DNA from: JAEZKC01 sp046546375
Lineage (GTDB): Bacteria > Fibrobacterota > Chitinivibrionia > Chitinivibrionales > Chitinispirillaceae
Reading direction: 5' to 3'
Assembly (NCBI GenBank): GCA_046546375.1
Contig: JBKGXV010000009.1
Coordinates: 1-64,000, forward strand
DNA: 64,000 nucleotides
A program made the translations under genes and the position numbers. Below, one piece after another: positions 1 to 7,489 of this stretch. How positions within the stretch are numbered: the stretch's first letter is position 1; each line of letters starts with the position of its first letter. The notes beneath the pieces are model-generated. The model saw only the letters and a list, made by a program, of their open reading frames with translations. It had not been told where the DNA came from and did no database searches.

Positions 1-70
1 GATTCGGATTCGGAATAGTCTGATTCGGATTCGGAATAGTCTGATTCGGATTCGGAATAGTCTGATTCGG
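1..70. repeat. 21-bp perfect tandem repeat, coding
   Basis: Three perfect copies of a 21-bp unit (1-21, 22-42, 43-63) plus a partial fourth copy. On the minus strand the unit encodes the acidic heptad SESDYSE at the C-terminal end of the SPOR lipoprotein. The array touches the window edge, so the copy number is unknown. Confidence 0.95.
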
Positions 71-587
71 AGCCGAAGCCGGCGCCTTCGATTCCCACAT
101 TATCGTTGGACTTTCTGTCTATCCAGTAATCATACCCAGCGGTTCTGAGGATATTCTCTCCGAAGGCTTTAGCCTGCGAGTACCAGTCGAAGGTACCGAT
201 ACGGATACGGTAGTAGGTACCAATCAGTTCCGGGGTGGGATTTTCCACTTCAGCTACATATGCGGGGTAACCGTTACCGTTGAATTCCGAAGAGAGCTGG
301 TCTGCAGTGGCCCGGGTTGCATGAGTGGCAACCTGCACCGAATAGCGGCCGTTTTCACTGAATTCGGGGACATAGGAATCCGGTGCTGATGAGGATTCTT
401 CGCTTTTCTTTTCATCTGTTTTGTTCTCATCAACATAGAATTCATCGAAAACATCTGATGAGGCGCTGTTTGCCGATTTTTTTGGTGTCGAGGAAAATTC
501 CTTGTCTTCTGTTTTTTCCTTGCTCGAGCATCCGAAAAGTACTGCGGTGCAAACTGCAGCCGTTATCAGGAACTTGCCTACTGCCAT
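1..587 (-). CDS. SPOR-domain lipoprotein, 3' end outside window
   Basis: The start at 587 follows a strong GAGGAGG ribosome site. The N-terminus (MAVGKFLITAAVCTAVLFGC) is a lipoprotein signal with the lipobox LFGC at residue 20. A Ser/Glu/Lys-rich linker of about 50 residues follows. Next is a region with the pattern of a SPOR domain (GRYSVQVATHATRATADQL then YYRIRIGTFDWYSQAKAF), at roughly residues 80-155. SPOR domains bind denuded peptidoglycan, so a periplasmic, outer-membrane-anchored cell-wall role is likely. Beyond the domain the protein runs into tandem SESDYSE heptads that leave the window, so the gene is partial. It is monocistronic as far as can be seen. The specific function is unknown. 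Confidence 0.85.
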   Translation of the reverse strand, partial: MAVGKFLITAAVCTAVLFGCSSKEKTEDKEFSSTPKKSANSASSDVFDEFYVDENKTDEKKSEESSSAPDSYVPEFSENGRYSVQVATHATRATADQLSSEFNGNGYPAYVAEVENPTPELIGTYYRIRIGTFDWYSQAKAFGENILRTAGYDYWIDRKSNDNVGIEGAGFGSESDYSESESDYSESESDYSESE

Positions 588-789
588 AGTTCCTCCTCTT
601 GCTGGGTATGTATTGAATATAAGATTATTGCCTGTGAACACTAACTTAATTAAAATTACTATTGTACACTGAGGAAAACCAATAGTTTAAATAAATTCAA
701 CCTTCGTGAGATCCGTTCCGAATGTGTACTCCACTACGCAGGTGTCTTTTTTTTTATTGTTGAGTACTGCGTTTTGCTCCTTCTGTTTA

Positions 790-1380
790 TCAGAGAACTC
801 CCTTTGTACTCGGAAGCTCATCGTGTGCTTTGGGGTTTATGGAGCAGGCCTGCGAAAGTGCTTTACCGAACGCTTTAAAAACTGCCTCGATTGAGTGATG
901 GCTGTTGCGGCCTCTGAGCAGGTCCACATGCAGTGTGATACGGGCATGATCCGTGAACGCCTTGAAAAAGTCCTCCACCAGATCACATTCGAAGGTGTTT
1001 ATTTTTCTGTCCACCAGTTCTACAGCGTACACCAGATTCTGTCTTCCTGAGATATCCAGGCATACTCGTGCCAGTGCCTCATCCATGGGAACATGACTTG
1101 TGCCGTAACGGATTATTCCTTTGCAGTCACCCAGAGCCTGTGTGTAGGCCATCCCCAAGCAGATGCCGATATCCTCCGCACTGTGGTGAAAATCCACATG
1201 AGTATCACCCTCGCAGCTCAAATTGAGATCGAAAAGCCCGTGTTTGGAGAAGAGAGTAAGCATGTGATCCATGAAACCATTGCCGCTCTGAATCTGCGAA
1301 CTGCCTTTTCCATCAATTCCCAATTCGAGACGGATGGCGGTTTCTTTTGTTTTGCGGGTTACAGTAGCTTTACGACTCAT
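790..1380 (-). CDS. hisB: imidazoleglycerol-phosphate dehydratase
   Basis: Catalyses dehydration of imidazole glycerol phosphate to imidazole acetol phosphate in histidine synthesis (cytoplasm). The 196 residues match the usual monofunctional HisB length. Diagnostic metal-binding segments are visible: GFMDHMLTLFSKHGLFDL, VDFHHSAEDIGICLG, and the C-terminal GRNSHHSIEAVFKAFGKAL. No N-terminal histidinol phosphatase domain is present. It lies 21 bp downstream of hisC on the same strand, so the two are probably co-transcribed. The ATG at 1380 starts right where family members do. Other his genes are not adjacent (hisG is at 41868). Confidence 0.96.
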   Translation of the reverse strand: MSRKATVTRKTKETAIRLELGIDGKGSSQIQSGNGFMDHMLTLFSKHGLFDLNLSCEGDTHVDFHHSAEDIGICLGMAYTQALGDCKGIIRYGTSHVPMDEALARVCLDISGRQNLVYAVELVDRKINTFECDLVEDFFKAFTDHARITLHVDLLRGRNSHHSIEAVFKAFGKALSQACSINPKAHDELPSTKGVL

Positions 1381-1401
1381 GTGCGCCCCTTATGTGATCG
1401 G

Positions 1402-2472
1402 TTATCCAAAATAGTTTTTCAGGCATTCAAGGAGTTTTCCGTTCTCTTCGTTTTTTCCCACACTGATCCGCAGACAGTTTTCCAGAAGCGGGTAGGAGGA
1501 GACATCCCGTATCAGAATACCCTTTTCTTTCAGATAATCAAACAGTTTCTGCTTCTGGCTGTATCGTAAAAGGATGAAATTGGCTTTGCTTTCGTACACG
1601 TTATCAAATGGAAAAGCTTTCAAGGCCGAATGCAGTTTTTCTCTTTGCTCCACTAAGGCTGCCAGGGATGATGAGAGACGGGATCTGTTTTCCAGAATAA
1701 GAGAGGCGGTGTGTTCGGTAAAGAAATTTATGTTGTAGGGGAGTTTGATTTTGTTTATCTCCGAAATTACTTCTTTAGCCCCGATCATGTATCCTACTCT
1801 CAGGCCCGCACCGGCCATGGCTTTTGAAAAGGTTCTGGTTACGATAAGATTCGGGTATTGTGAAATGAGTTTTATTCCGTCAAACCCACCGAATTCCACA
1901 TAGGCCTGGTCGAGAATACACATTCCGCTGTGGCGGTCCAGAATGCTTCTGAGTTGCTCTTCTGTCAGTACGTTTCCCACCGGATTGTTGGGAGAACAAA
2001 TGATAAGCAGGGATTTGGGATTGTCTTGAACAGCATTCTGTATGGCTTCCAGATCGTATTGCAGATCTTTTGTGAGGCTGACATTCACACTTCTGGAACC
2101 CATTCCTTCCGCAAGAAGCTTGTAGACGGTGAAGGTGGGGGAGCAGATGACCGCCGCGGATGCTTTGGAAAGAAACGAAAGCAGCAGAACCAGCAGCATT
2201 TCATTGGAGCCGTTGCCCACGATGATATTCGATGCATCAACTCCCACGTAATCCGCCAGACCCTTTTTCAGTTTATCCGGAATGAAATTGGGGTAACGGT
2301 TCCAGGGACGCTCAATGCAGAACTGAGCAGCCTGTTTTTTCACTTCAAGCGGCCAGTCTTCAGGATTTTCATTCTGATTCAGCTTTATTTCCGGCTCTTC
2401 AGGTTTTAGATGGTATCCCTTGAGAGCAAGTATATCATTACTTATAAGAGTAAGAGCCTCTTCAACTTTCAT
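1402..2472 (-). CDS. hisC: histidinol-phosphate aminotransferase
   Basis: A PLP-dependent fold-type I aminotransferase that converts imidazole acetol phosphate plus glutamate to histidinol phosphate. The family pattern is clear: LNQNENPEDWPLEVK at the N-terminus, GNGSNEMLLVLL, the CSPNNPVGN motif, and TRTFSKAMAGAGLRVGY with the PLP-binding lysine. I place the start at the ATG at 2472. An upstream extension to 2523 is open but lies inside the small membrane ORF at 2462-2605. The ATG overlaps the 3' end of that ORF by 11 nt, which suggests translational coupling. hisB follows. Confidence 0.95.
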   Translation of the reverse strand: MKVEEALTLISNDILALKGYHLKPEEPEIKLNQNENPEDWPLEVKKQAAQFCIERPWNRYPNFIPDKLKKGLADYVGVDASNIIVGNGSNEMLLVLLLSFLSKASAAVICSPTFTVYKLLAEGMGSRSVNVSLTKDLQYDLEAIQNAVQDNPKSLLIICSPNNPVGNVLTEEQLRSILDRHSGMCILDQAYVEFGGFDGIKLISQYPNLIVTRTFSKAMAGAGLRVGYMIGAKEVISEINKIKLPYNINFFTEHTASLILENRSRLSSSLAALVEQREKLHSALKAFPFDNVYESKANFILLRYSQKQKLFDYLKEKGILIRDVSSYPLLENCLRISVGKNEENGKLLECLKNYFG

Positions 2473-2605
2473 AATGCTTCTCGATTTCCTCTGCCAGTTC
2501 GTGTACGGTTTTGTCCAGATCATTCAGTTCCACTATGAGATAGAACATAAGCGCGATGATTCCCAGAAGCGCAATGGTGAATAAAATGATCCAAACTAAA
2601 AACAT
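2462..2605 (-). CDS. 47-residue single-pass membrane protein overlapping hisC
   Basis: A short reading frame starts with ATG at 2605 behind AAAGGA at a good spacing. Residues 1-25 are strongly hydrophobic (MFLVWIILFTIALLGIIALM), and an acidic amphipathic tail (VELNDLDKTVHELAEEIEKH) follows. Its stop codon lies inside the first codons of hisC, an 11-nt out-of-frame overlap. The hydrophobic-then-helical pattern, ribosome site and overlap support a real protein. I do not recognise a family. It could be a leader ORF coupling hisC translation or an independent small membrane protein. Confidence 0.6.
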   Translation of the reverse strand: MFLVWIILFTIALLGIIALMFYLIVELNDLDKTVHELAEEIEKHYES

Positions 2606-2678
2606 TAACCGTTTTCCTTTATTGATGAATTACAAAATACAACCGGCAGATGAGAGATTAAAGGGTAAATTGAAGCTG

Positions 2679-3437
2679 TTATGGCCTGAAAAGGCGATTG
2701 AAGTTGTTATGAATGTTTTCACTTAGTGTATTGATGTCAACAGAATGCAGTTTCGCCACCTCAGAGGCGGTAAACGCCACATAGGCGGGCTGATTCTGTT
2801 TTCCCCGTTTGGGAACGGGGGCAAGATACGGGGTGTCTGTTTCAATAAACAGTCTGTCCAGTGGAATACGGGGCAGAAGTGAGCGTATCTGGGCGTTTTT
2901 ATAGGTGATTATCCCCGAAATGGAAATGTAGTAACCGCTATCAAGGATATAATCCAGGGCATCCTGATCACCGGTGAAGCAGTGGAATACAACCTTGCTG
3001 GCTTTGCTTTCTCTGCAAAGCTGTGCGACTTTCTTCTCCATGCCTCGTGAATGAACCAGCGCGGGAAACCCCTTGTCCTGGGCTATTTCCAGTTGTGTGC
3101 GGAAAAACGGCAACTGCCTTTCAAGTGGCGGATATCTGGGGTTTGAATCGTCAAGTCCTATTTCTCCCACTGCAACCGCAGCCGGATCGTTCAGAAGCTC
3201 TTTTAGTTCTTCTGCCCAGTTTCCTTTGTGCTCCGTCACATCGAAGGGTGAGATGCCCAGTGCCGCTTTGAGATGCTTGGGGTAGCGGCGGCATTGTTTC
3301 AGAACCGTTCGGGCTGTGTCAAGGCTTACGGAATTGTTGATTACAAGAGAAACGCCGCGTGAATCTGATTCATGTATCAGTTCCGCAAGCGTTTCCGGTG
3401 AAAAATCAAAGAGGTGGGCGTGTATATCAAGCCACAT
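2679..3437 (-). CDS. tatD: TatD-family metal-dependent hydrolase
   Basis: A 252-residue TIM-barrel amidohydrolase of the TatD DNase family. It shows the N-terminal metal ligands DIHAHL, the central GEIGLD, LVHSRG and VFHCFTG segments, and FIETDTPYLAPVP near the C-terminus. The family has 3'-5' exonuclease or DNase activity and is cytoplasmic. The sequence is slightly more divergent and shorter than E. coli TatD. It begins 9 nt after the rodZ-like stop codon and is probably co-transcribed with rodZ-like and maf. The precise substrate is not deducible. Confidence 0.9.
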   Translation of the reverse strand: MWLDIHAHLFDFSPETLAELIHESDSRGVSLVINNSVSLDTARTVLKQCRRYPKHLKAALGISPFDVTEHKGNWAEELKELLNDPAAVAVGEIGLDDSNPRYPPLERQLPFFRTQLEIAQDKGFPALVHSRGMEKKVAQLCRESKASKVVFHCFTGDQDALDYILDSGYYISISGIITYKNAQIRSLLPRIPLDRLFIETDTPYLAPVPKRGKQNQPAYVAFTASEVAKLHSVDINTLSENIHNNFNRLFRP

Positions 3438-3446
3438 GATACTTTA

Positions 3447-4355
3447 TCACTGACGGCCTTTGAACACGTCGTTCCACTTGCTCTGAGTCCAGATGTCTGC
3501 ACCCGAACGGTCCAGTTTGAAAACCGCAACTCCTCGGCGGTTTATTTCCACCGGTTCACCATCCAGTTTCAGCGAGGCGGCCTCACCATTGCCCAGTTTG
3601 ATATTGAAACTGTCTTTAGCCGTAAAATTGCGCACCTGACCTTTTCGCAGGATATTTTTCCAGGAATCTCCATCACTGTACACCTGAATCCAGGCGGAGT
3701 CTTTAACTATCTGCAGCTGAAGGTTCATGGGAACCGTCTTCTCTTCTGCTTTTTGAGTTTCGCTTTCATCTTCAGATTCTTCCTGGGCTGTTTCAACCGT
3801 ATCGGATTGAGTCATTGAATCGCTGACCGGGGTTACCAGACTGGCCACCAGGCTGTCTTCGGTGATAAGTGAATCGGCTGTCGCCTCTTTTACAGGTTCT
3901 TCCTTTTCGCTTTCGCCTTCGGCGAGCCAGCCTTTCTGGTTTGCCATGAAAGCAAACACTCCCAGAAGAAGTATCAGCATCAGGATGATTACCAGGGTGG
4001 GACTTTTCTTGGGTTCTTGTTTCCGCATGCTGATTTCCAGCTTGTTTGAGGAATCGCCTTTGATGTGCTTCTGCTCTATACCCCGTTCTTTGTAGAATTC
4101 ACTCAGTACGTAATCGGAGTCAAGGGAGAGATATTTTGCAAGCGAGCGCAGGTAGACCCGGACATAGGGATCGGCGGGAAGGGAGTTGAAGTCACTCGCT
4201 TCAAGCGCTTTTATGTACTTTACATTGAGTTTGAGGTCTTTGGCTATGGTTTCCACCGTTATCCTGCGGGTGATACGCTCCTTTCTGAGGATATCGCCTA
4301 CACGATCCTGGGAATCGCCGGAAGGGGTAGTATCTTTTTCAACTTGATCGGACAT
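3447..4355 (-). CDS. RodZ-like helix-turn-helix membrane protein
   Basis: The layout is that of RodZ/DUF4115 proteins. An N-terminal XRE-type HTH (RVGDILRKERITRRITVETIAKDL, about residues 10-80) comes first. A basic juxtamembrane stretch, one membrane helix (TLVIILMLILLLGVFAFM, about 125-145) and an acidic Ser/Thr/Glu linker follow. A periplasmic beta-rich DUF4115 domain ends the protein. RodZ links MreB to the cell-wall elongation machinery. The start is the ATG at 4355, because AAAGGA sits 7 nt upstream. An in-frame extension to 4376 lacks such a site. It overlaps the end of maf by 17 nt, so coupling is likely. Confidence 0.88.
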   Translation of the reverse strand: MSDQVEKDTTPSGDSQDRVGDILRKERITRRITVETIAKDLKLNVKYIKALEASDFNSLPADPYVRVYLRSLAKYLSLDSDYVLSEFYKERGIEQKHIKGDSSNKLEISMRKQEPKKSPTLVIILMLILLLGVFAFMANQKGWLAEGESEKEEPVKEATADSLITEDSLVASLVTPVSDSMTQSDTVETAQEESEDESETQKAEEKTVPMNLQLQIVKDSAWIQVYSDGDSWKNILRKGQVRNFTAKDSFNIKLGNGEAASLKLDGEPVEINRRGVAVFKLDRSGADIWTQSKWNDVFKGRQ

Positions 4356-4959
4356 CGATAGATTCCTTTCGCACAAACTGTTGTATCAGATTGAGTGTGG
4401 CTGTTACGGGCAGTCCTACTACATTATAGTAACAGCCTTCAATTTTATCTATGAATATCATGGCTCTGCCCTGAATCGCGTACGCACCGGCTTTGTCCCG
4501 GTATTCATCCATGGACAGATAGCTTTGTATCTCCTTTTCGCTCAGATCCCGGAAAAACACAGAGGTTTTCACCGCTACGGATTCTGCGAACTCCTTTTCG
4601 GCGCAGATGAGGGCGGCCGCCGTGATGACCGTGTGCTGAGAACCCGAGAGCATTCCAAGCATATGTGCGGCTTCACTTTTATCTGCCGCTTTCCCCAGTA
4701 CTTTTCTACCCTTTACCACTACCGTATCCGCACCCAGAACCAGTGCGTGGGGGCGTCTTCGCGCAATGGACTCCGCTTTTGCCGAGGCCAGAAAACGAAG
4801 TGAGTTCTCCAGATCATCAGGGTCAATGTAGGACTGCTCATCGGCCAGTCCCGGGTCTTCTGTTTCAAAAAATAATCCCATTTGGGAGAGAATCTCTCTT
4901 CTCCGGGGAGATCTGGATGCCAGAACAAACGGTCTTTTCAGTTTTTCCAGTTCTTTCAT
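4339..4959 (-). CDS. maf: Maf-type nucleoside triphosphate pyrophosphatase
   Basis: A 206-residue Maf/Ham1-fold pyrophosphatase. The N-terminal LASRSPRRREIL and the central GADTVVV motif are diagnostic, and AYAIQGRAMIFIDKIEGCYYNVVGLP is the conserved C-terminal block. The family hydrolyses non-canonical or regulatory NTPs (dTTP, UTP or modified nucleotides) and has been linked to septum formation. It is the first gene of maf-rodZ-tatD. No Shine-Dalgarno sequence is visible before the ATG at 4959, and an AT-rich -10-like TACTAT lies just upstream, so a very short or absent leader is possible. The start is supported by alignment of the ASRSPRR block near residue 15. Confidence 0.93.
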   Translation of the reverse strand: MKELEKLKRPFVLASRSPRRREILSQMGLFFETEDPGLADEQSYIDPDDLENSLRFLASAKAESIARRRPHALVLGADTVVVKGRKVLGKAADKSEAAHMLGMLSGSQHTVITAAALICAEKEFAESVAVKTSVFFRDLSEKEIQSYLSMDEYRDKAGAYAIQGRAMIFIDKIEGCYYNVVGLPVTATLNLIQQFVRKESIDVRSS

Positions 4960-5336
4960 AAATATAGTACGGTGGAACGTATCCTTACAAAAATCAGTAA
5001 CTTTCCTTTTCGGCCGGTTTGCCCGGAAGTGATAGTATCAAGGTAAAAATATATAGTTTGACTGTGAGCGCAAAACAAATGACGCGCAGTATTCAGTTTC
5101 GGATTGACTTCGTTTGTGGCAGGGCGGATATTTTAGGCCCCGACTTTAATTTTCTGCCACGGTTTTTCCGTGAAATCCATGCTCCTAGTCAAACTCTTGT
5201 GTTTCCGTACATCTTTCTGTTTTTTGACAGCGTGTGTGAAATCCTGAGATGTCTTATCGATATATAACTTTCAAAAAACCCCTCTCTTTCTTATTTTACA
5301 GGACTCAGGAATCTTCAACATTCAACACTGCTGCAT
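4960..5336. other. 377-bp gap between maf and channel gene, with nested inverted repeats
   Basis: No convincing ORF is present. A 9-bp inverted repeat (AGTTTGACT at 5055-5063, AGTCAAACT at 5187-5195) encloses a second 7-bp repeat (GTGGCAG at 5116-5122, CTGCCAC at 5154-5160). Together they could form a closed structure of about 140 nt. A T-rich stretch follows. This could be a structured RNA or a 5' leader of the channel gene. It matches no RNA family I can name. Confidence 0.35.
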
Positions 5337-6161
5337 ATGGACCAGTCCAAAAACAATTCATCTCCGGTCTCTTGGCGGGAGAAGCTGAACGAGATCATCT
5401 TCGAAGCGGAGACCTTCCGGGGCAAAGCATTCGATGTCGTGCTCCTCATTGCCATTCTGGGCAGTACGCTCACGGTGGTGCTTGAAAGCGTGCCCGAACT
5501 GAGAAACCAGTTCCGGCCTCTTTTTTTCTATCTTGAGTGGGGCTTCACCATTCTTTTCACCATCGAATATATCATGCGCCTGATGTGTCTTCGTCACCCT
5601 GCAGGCTACATGTCCAGTTTTTTCGGGGTGATTGACCTGCTTGCAGTTTTGCCCACCTACATAGGTTTGCTGATCCCCGGAGCACAATCCTTTCTCATTT
5701 TGCGCCTTCTGAGACTTCTTCGCGTGTTTCGCATACTCAAGCTCGGTGCGTATCTCAGTGCCGCATCTCTTCTGCGCAATGCAATCCTGGCCAGCAAGAG
5801 AAAAGTTCTGGTGTTTCTCTTTGCGGTGCTCATAATGGTTCTCATTCTGGGAAGCATGGCCTACGCCATAGAAGGAGAGAGACACGGGTTTGTAAGCATT
5901 CCCACCAGTGTGTACTGGGCCATTGTCACCATTACTACGGTGGGGTATGGGGATCTTGCACCCCAGACCACTTTAGGCAAGCTTCTGGCATCGGTTGCGA
6001 TGCTTCTGGGATATGCGATCATCGCGGTGCCCACGGGAATCGTGACAGCGGAGATGGCGAGGGGGTCAAGCAGTGTATCCACGAGAGCGTGTTCTTTCTG
6101 CGATCGGGGCGGGCATGATCCGGATGCGGATTACTGTAAGTTCTGCGGGGGGAAGCTTTGA
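5337..6161 (+). CDS. Kv-like voltage-gated potassium channel with C-terminal zinc ribbon
   Basis: A 274-residue six-helix ion channel. S1-S3 hydrophobic helices come first. An S4 with regularly spaced arginines (LRLLRLLRVFRILKLG, about residues 120-135), S5, the pore with the potassium selectivity filter TVGYGDL (about residue 200) and S6 follow. After S6 a short cytoplasmic tail ends in a four-cysteine zinc ribbon (CSFC ... CKFCG, residues 251-272), which is unusual for the family. Function: inner-membrane K+ conductance gated by membrane voltage. There is no clear Shine-Dalgarno before ATG 5337. It stands alone between two intergenic gaps. Confidence 0.9.
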   Translation: MDQSKNNSSPVSWREKLNEIIFEAETFRGKAFDVVLLIAILGSTLTVVLESVPELRNQFRPLFFYLEWGFTILFTIEYIMRLMCLRHPAGYMSSFFGVIDLLAVLPTYIGLLIPGAQSFLILRLLRLLRVFRILKLGAYLSAASLLRNAILASKRKVLVFLFAVLIMVLILGSMAYAIEGERHGFVSIPTSVYWAIVTITTVGYGDLAPQTTLGKLLASVAMLLGYAIIAVPTGIVTAEMARGSSSVSTRACSFCDRGGHDPDADYCKFCGGKL

Positions 6162-6333
6162 TGGAGAAGCAGGGTGAATGTGAACGGATTTTCCCACGCA
6201 GAGGCGCAGACAGCGCAGAGCGGAAGAAAGTGCGGAATTTTTGAAAGTATATGGAAAAAACCGGCATGACCCATAAAATCATAAATGTGAAGAATCAGGC
6301 CGGTCTGACAACTTTGAACATAATGGAGCTTGA

Positions 6334-7128
6334 ATGAGACAACTTGAAGTGGCCATGAATGTCGCCCGGGAGGCGGGGGCGTTTGTGAAAGGAATGAAAG
6401 GCAACGCGGGGATAGATCTCAAGGCGGTGAACAACCTGGTTACCGAAGCGGATACCGCATCGGAGAAGATGATCTGGGAGCTGCTTTCAAAAGAATTTCC
6501 CGATTCTAAGTTCTACGGAGAGGAAAACGAGAACAGGGGGGATCTGGATTCGGACAGTTTGTGGATTGTGGACCCTCTTGACGGCACCAACAATTTTGCT
6601 CAGGGAATCCCCATCTACTGTGTTTCCATCGCCTATGCTCAGAAGGGCAGGGTGGTGTGCGGATGTGTGTACGATCCGGAACGTGATGAGCTTTTCAGTG
6701 CTGAGCAGGGCAAGGGGGCGTTTCTTAATGGAGAGAGAATTTCGGTATCCAAAAGGAGAAGTTTCGAGGAATCCATGATAAGCGTGGGGTTTTACTATGA
6801 CCGGGGCGAGATGATGGAGAAAGCGCTCTGTTCGGTGCAGCGGCTCTTCAGAAAAAATATCCGTGGACTGCGCAGGATCGGAAGCGCGGCAGTGGATCTG
6901 TGCTGGCTTTCCTGCGGGCGGTTCGATGCTTATTTCGAATATATGCTTTCACCTTGGGATTTTGCCGCGGCAACGCTTCTTTTAAAAGAAGCCGGTGGGG
7001 AATACCATGACAGGGACGGTCAGCTTTTTAATCTGAGGTCAACGGGGATAATCGCCAGCAACGGGCTTTTTCATGATCAGTTTCTCGAAGAGGTGAGGTG
7101 GTCCGGAGTGGAGAACAGATTCGCCTGA
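6334..7128 (+). CDS. inositol monophosphatase family protein
   Basis: A 264-residue SuhB/IMPase-fold phosphatase. The metal-binding and catalytic signatures are present: YGEENE, WIVDPLDGTNNFAQGIP and the C-terminal PWDFAAATLLLKEAGG. Family members dephosphorylate inositol-1-phosphate or related sugar phosphates (histidinol phosphate and fructose-1,6-bisphosphate in some lineages) with Mg2+. No HisB phosphatase domain is seen in this window, so a HisN-type histidinol phosphatase role is conceivable but unproven. The ATG at 6334 follows a weak TGGAGC site. It is not obviously in an operon. Confidence 0.9.
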   Translation: MRQLEVAMNVAREAGAFVKGMKGNAGIDLKAVNNLVTEADTASEKMIWELLSKEFPDSKFYGEENENRGDLDSDSLWIVDPLDGTNNFAQGIPIYCVSIAYAQKGRVVCGCVYDPERDELFSAEQGKGAFLNGERISVSKRRSFEESMISVGFYYDRGEMMEKALCSVQRLFRKNIRGLRRIGSAAVDLCWLSCGRFDAYFEYMLSPWDFAAATLLLKEAGGEYHDRDGQLFNLRSTGIIASNGLFHDQFLEEVRWSGVENRFA

Positions 7129-7489
7129 ATGTGCCGGGAGTGGAAGGATTCGCTCAGGACAAACTACTGAGGACTGCGCTCACTTCTTCCGCTTAGCGGA
7201 ATCAGCACAAGCAGGGTGAGCAAAGAGAGGCTCGTGATTAATGAGAAGTAAGCAATATGAACGAACCGGTGCAGTACTTCGATAATGAAGGGAGGGGTGT
7301 TTTTGGTTTTGGGTAATGTAACCGGTCCGCTTATGCTTAGCCCGTCCTCGGAGTCGAAGCATGAGCGGATCGGTCAGGTGAACGTTGAACCTCATAAACG
7401 TTATTTCCTTCCCTTATTCGTAATATATATTGATGATTTTAGCGGAATTATGCAGCAATTTGAGATCGAAAGGATACCTGAAACCTACG
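7129..7489. other. 361-bp gap with two strong hairpins upstream of map
   Basis: No credible gene. TTCCGC (7187-7192) and GCGGAA (7196-7201) form a tight hairpin nested in GCTCAC (7178-7183)/GTGAGC. Further along, 7321-7338 and 7357-7374 pair over 18 positions with only two G-U wobbles around an 18-nt loop. There is no T-tract, so it does not look like a simple terminator. It could be a palindromic intergenic repeat, a small mobile-element remnant or an RNA element. Confidence 0.5.

Noticed and set aside
1..70. CRISPR array
   Set aside because: The 21-bp copies are contiguous with no spacers and keep the reading frame.
7180..7395. Minus-strand ORF in the gap before map
   Set aside because: It consists of the hairpin arms, has no ribosome site and no family pattern.
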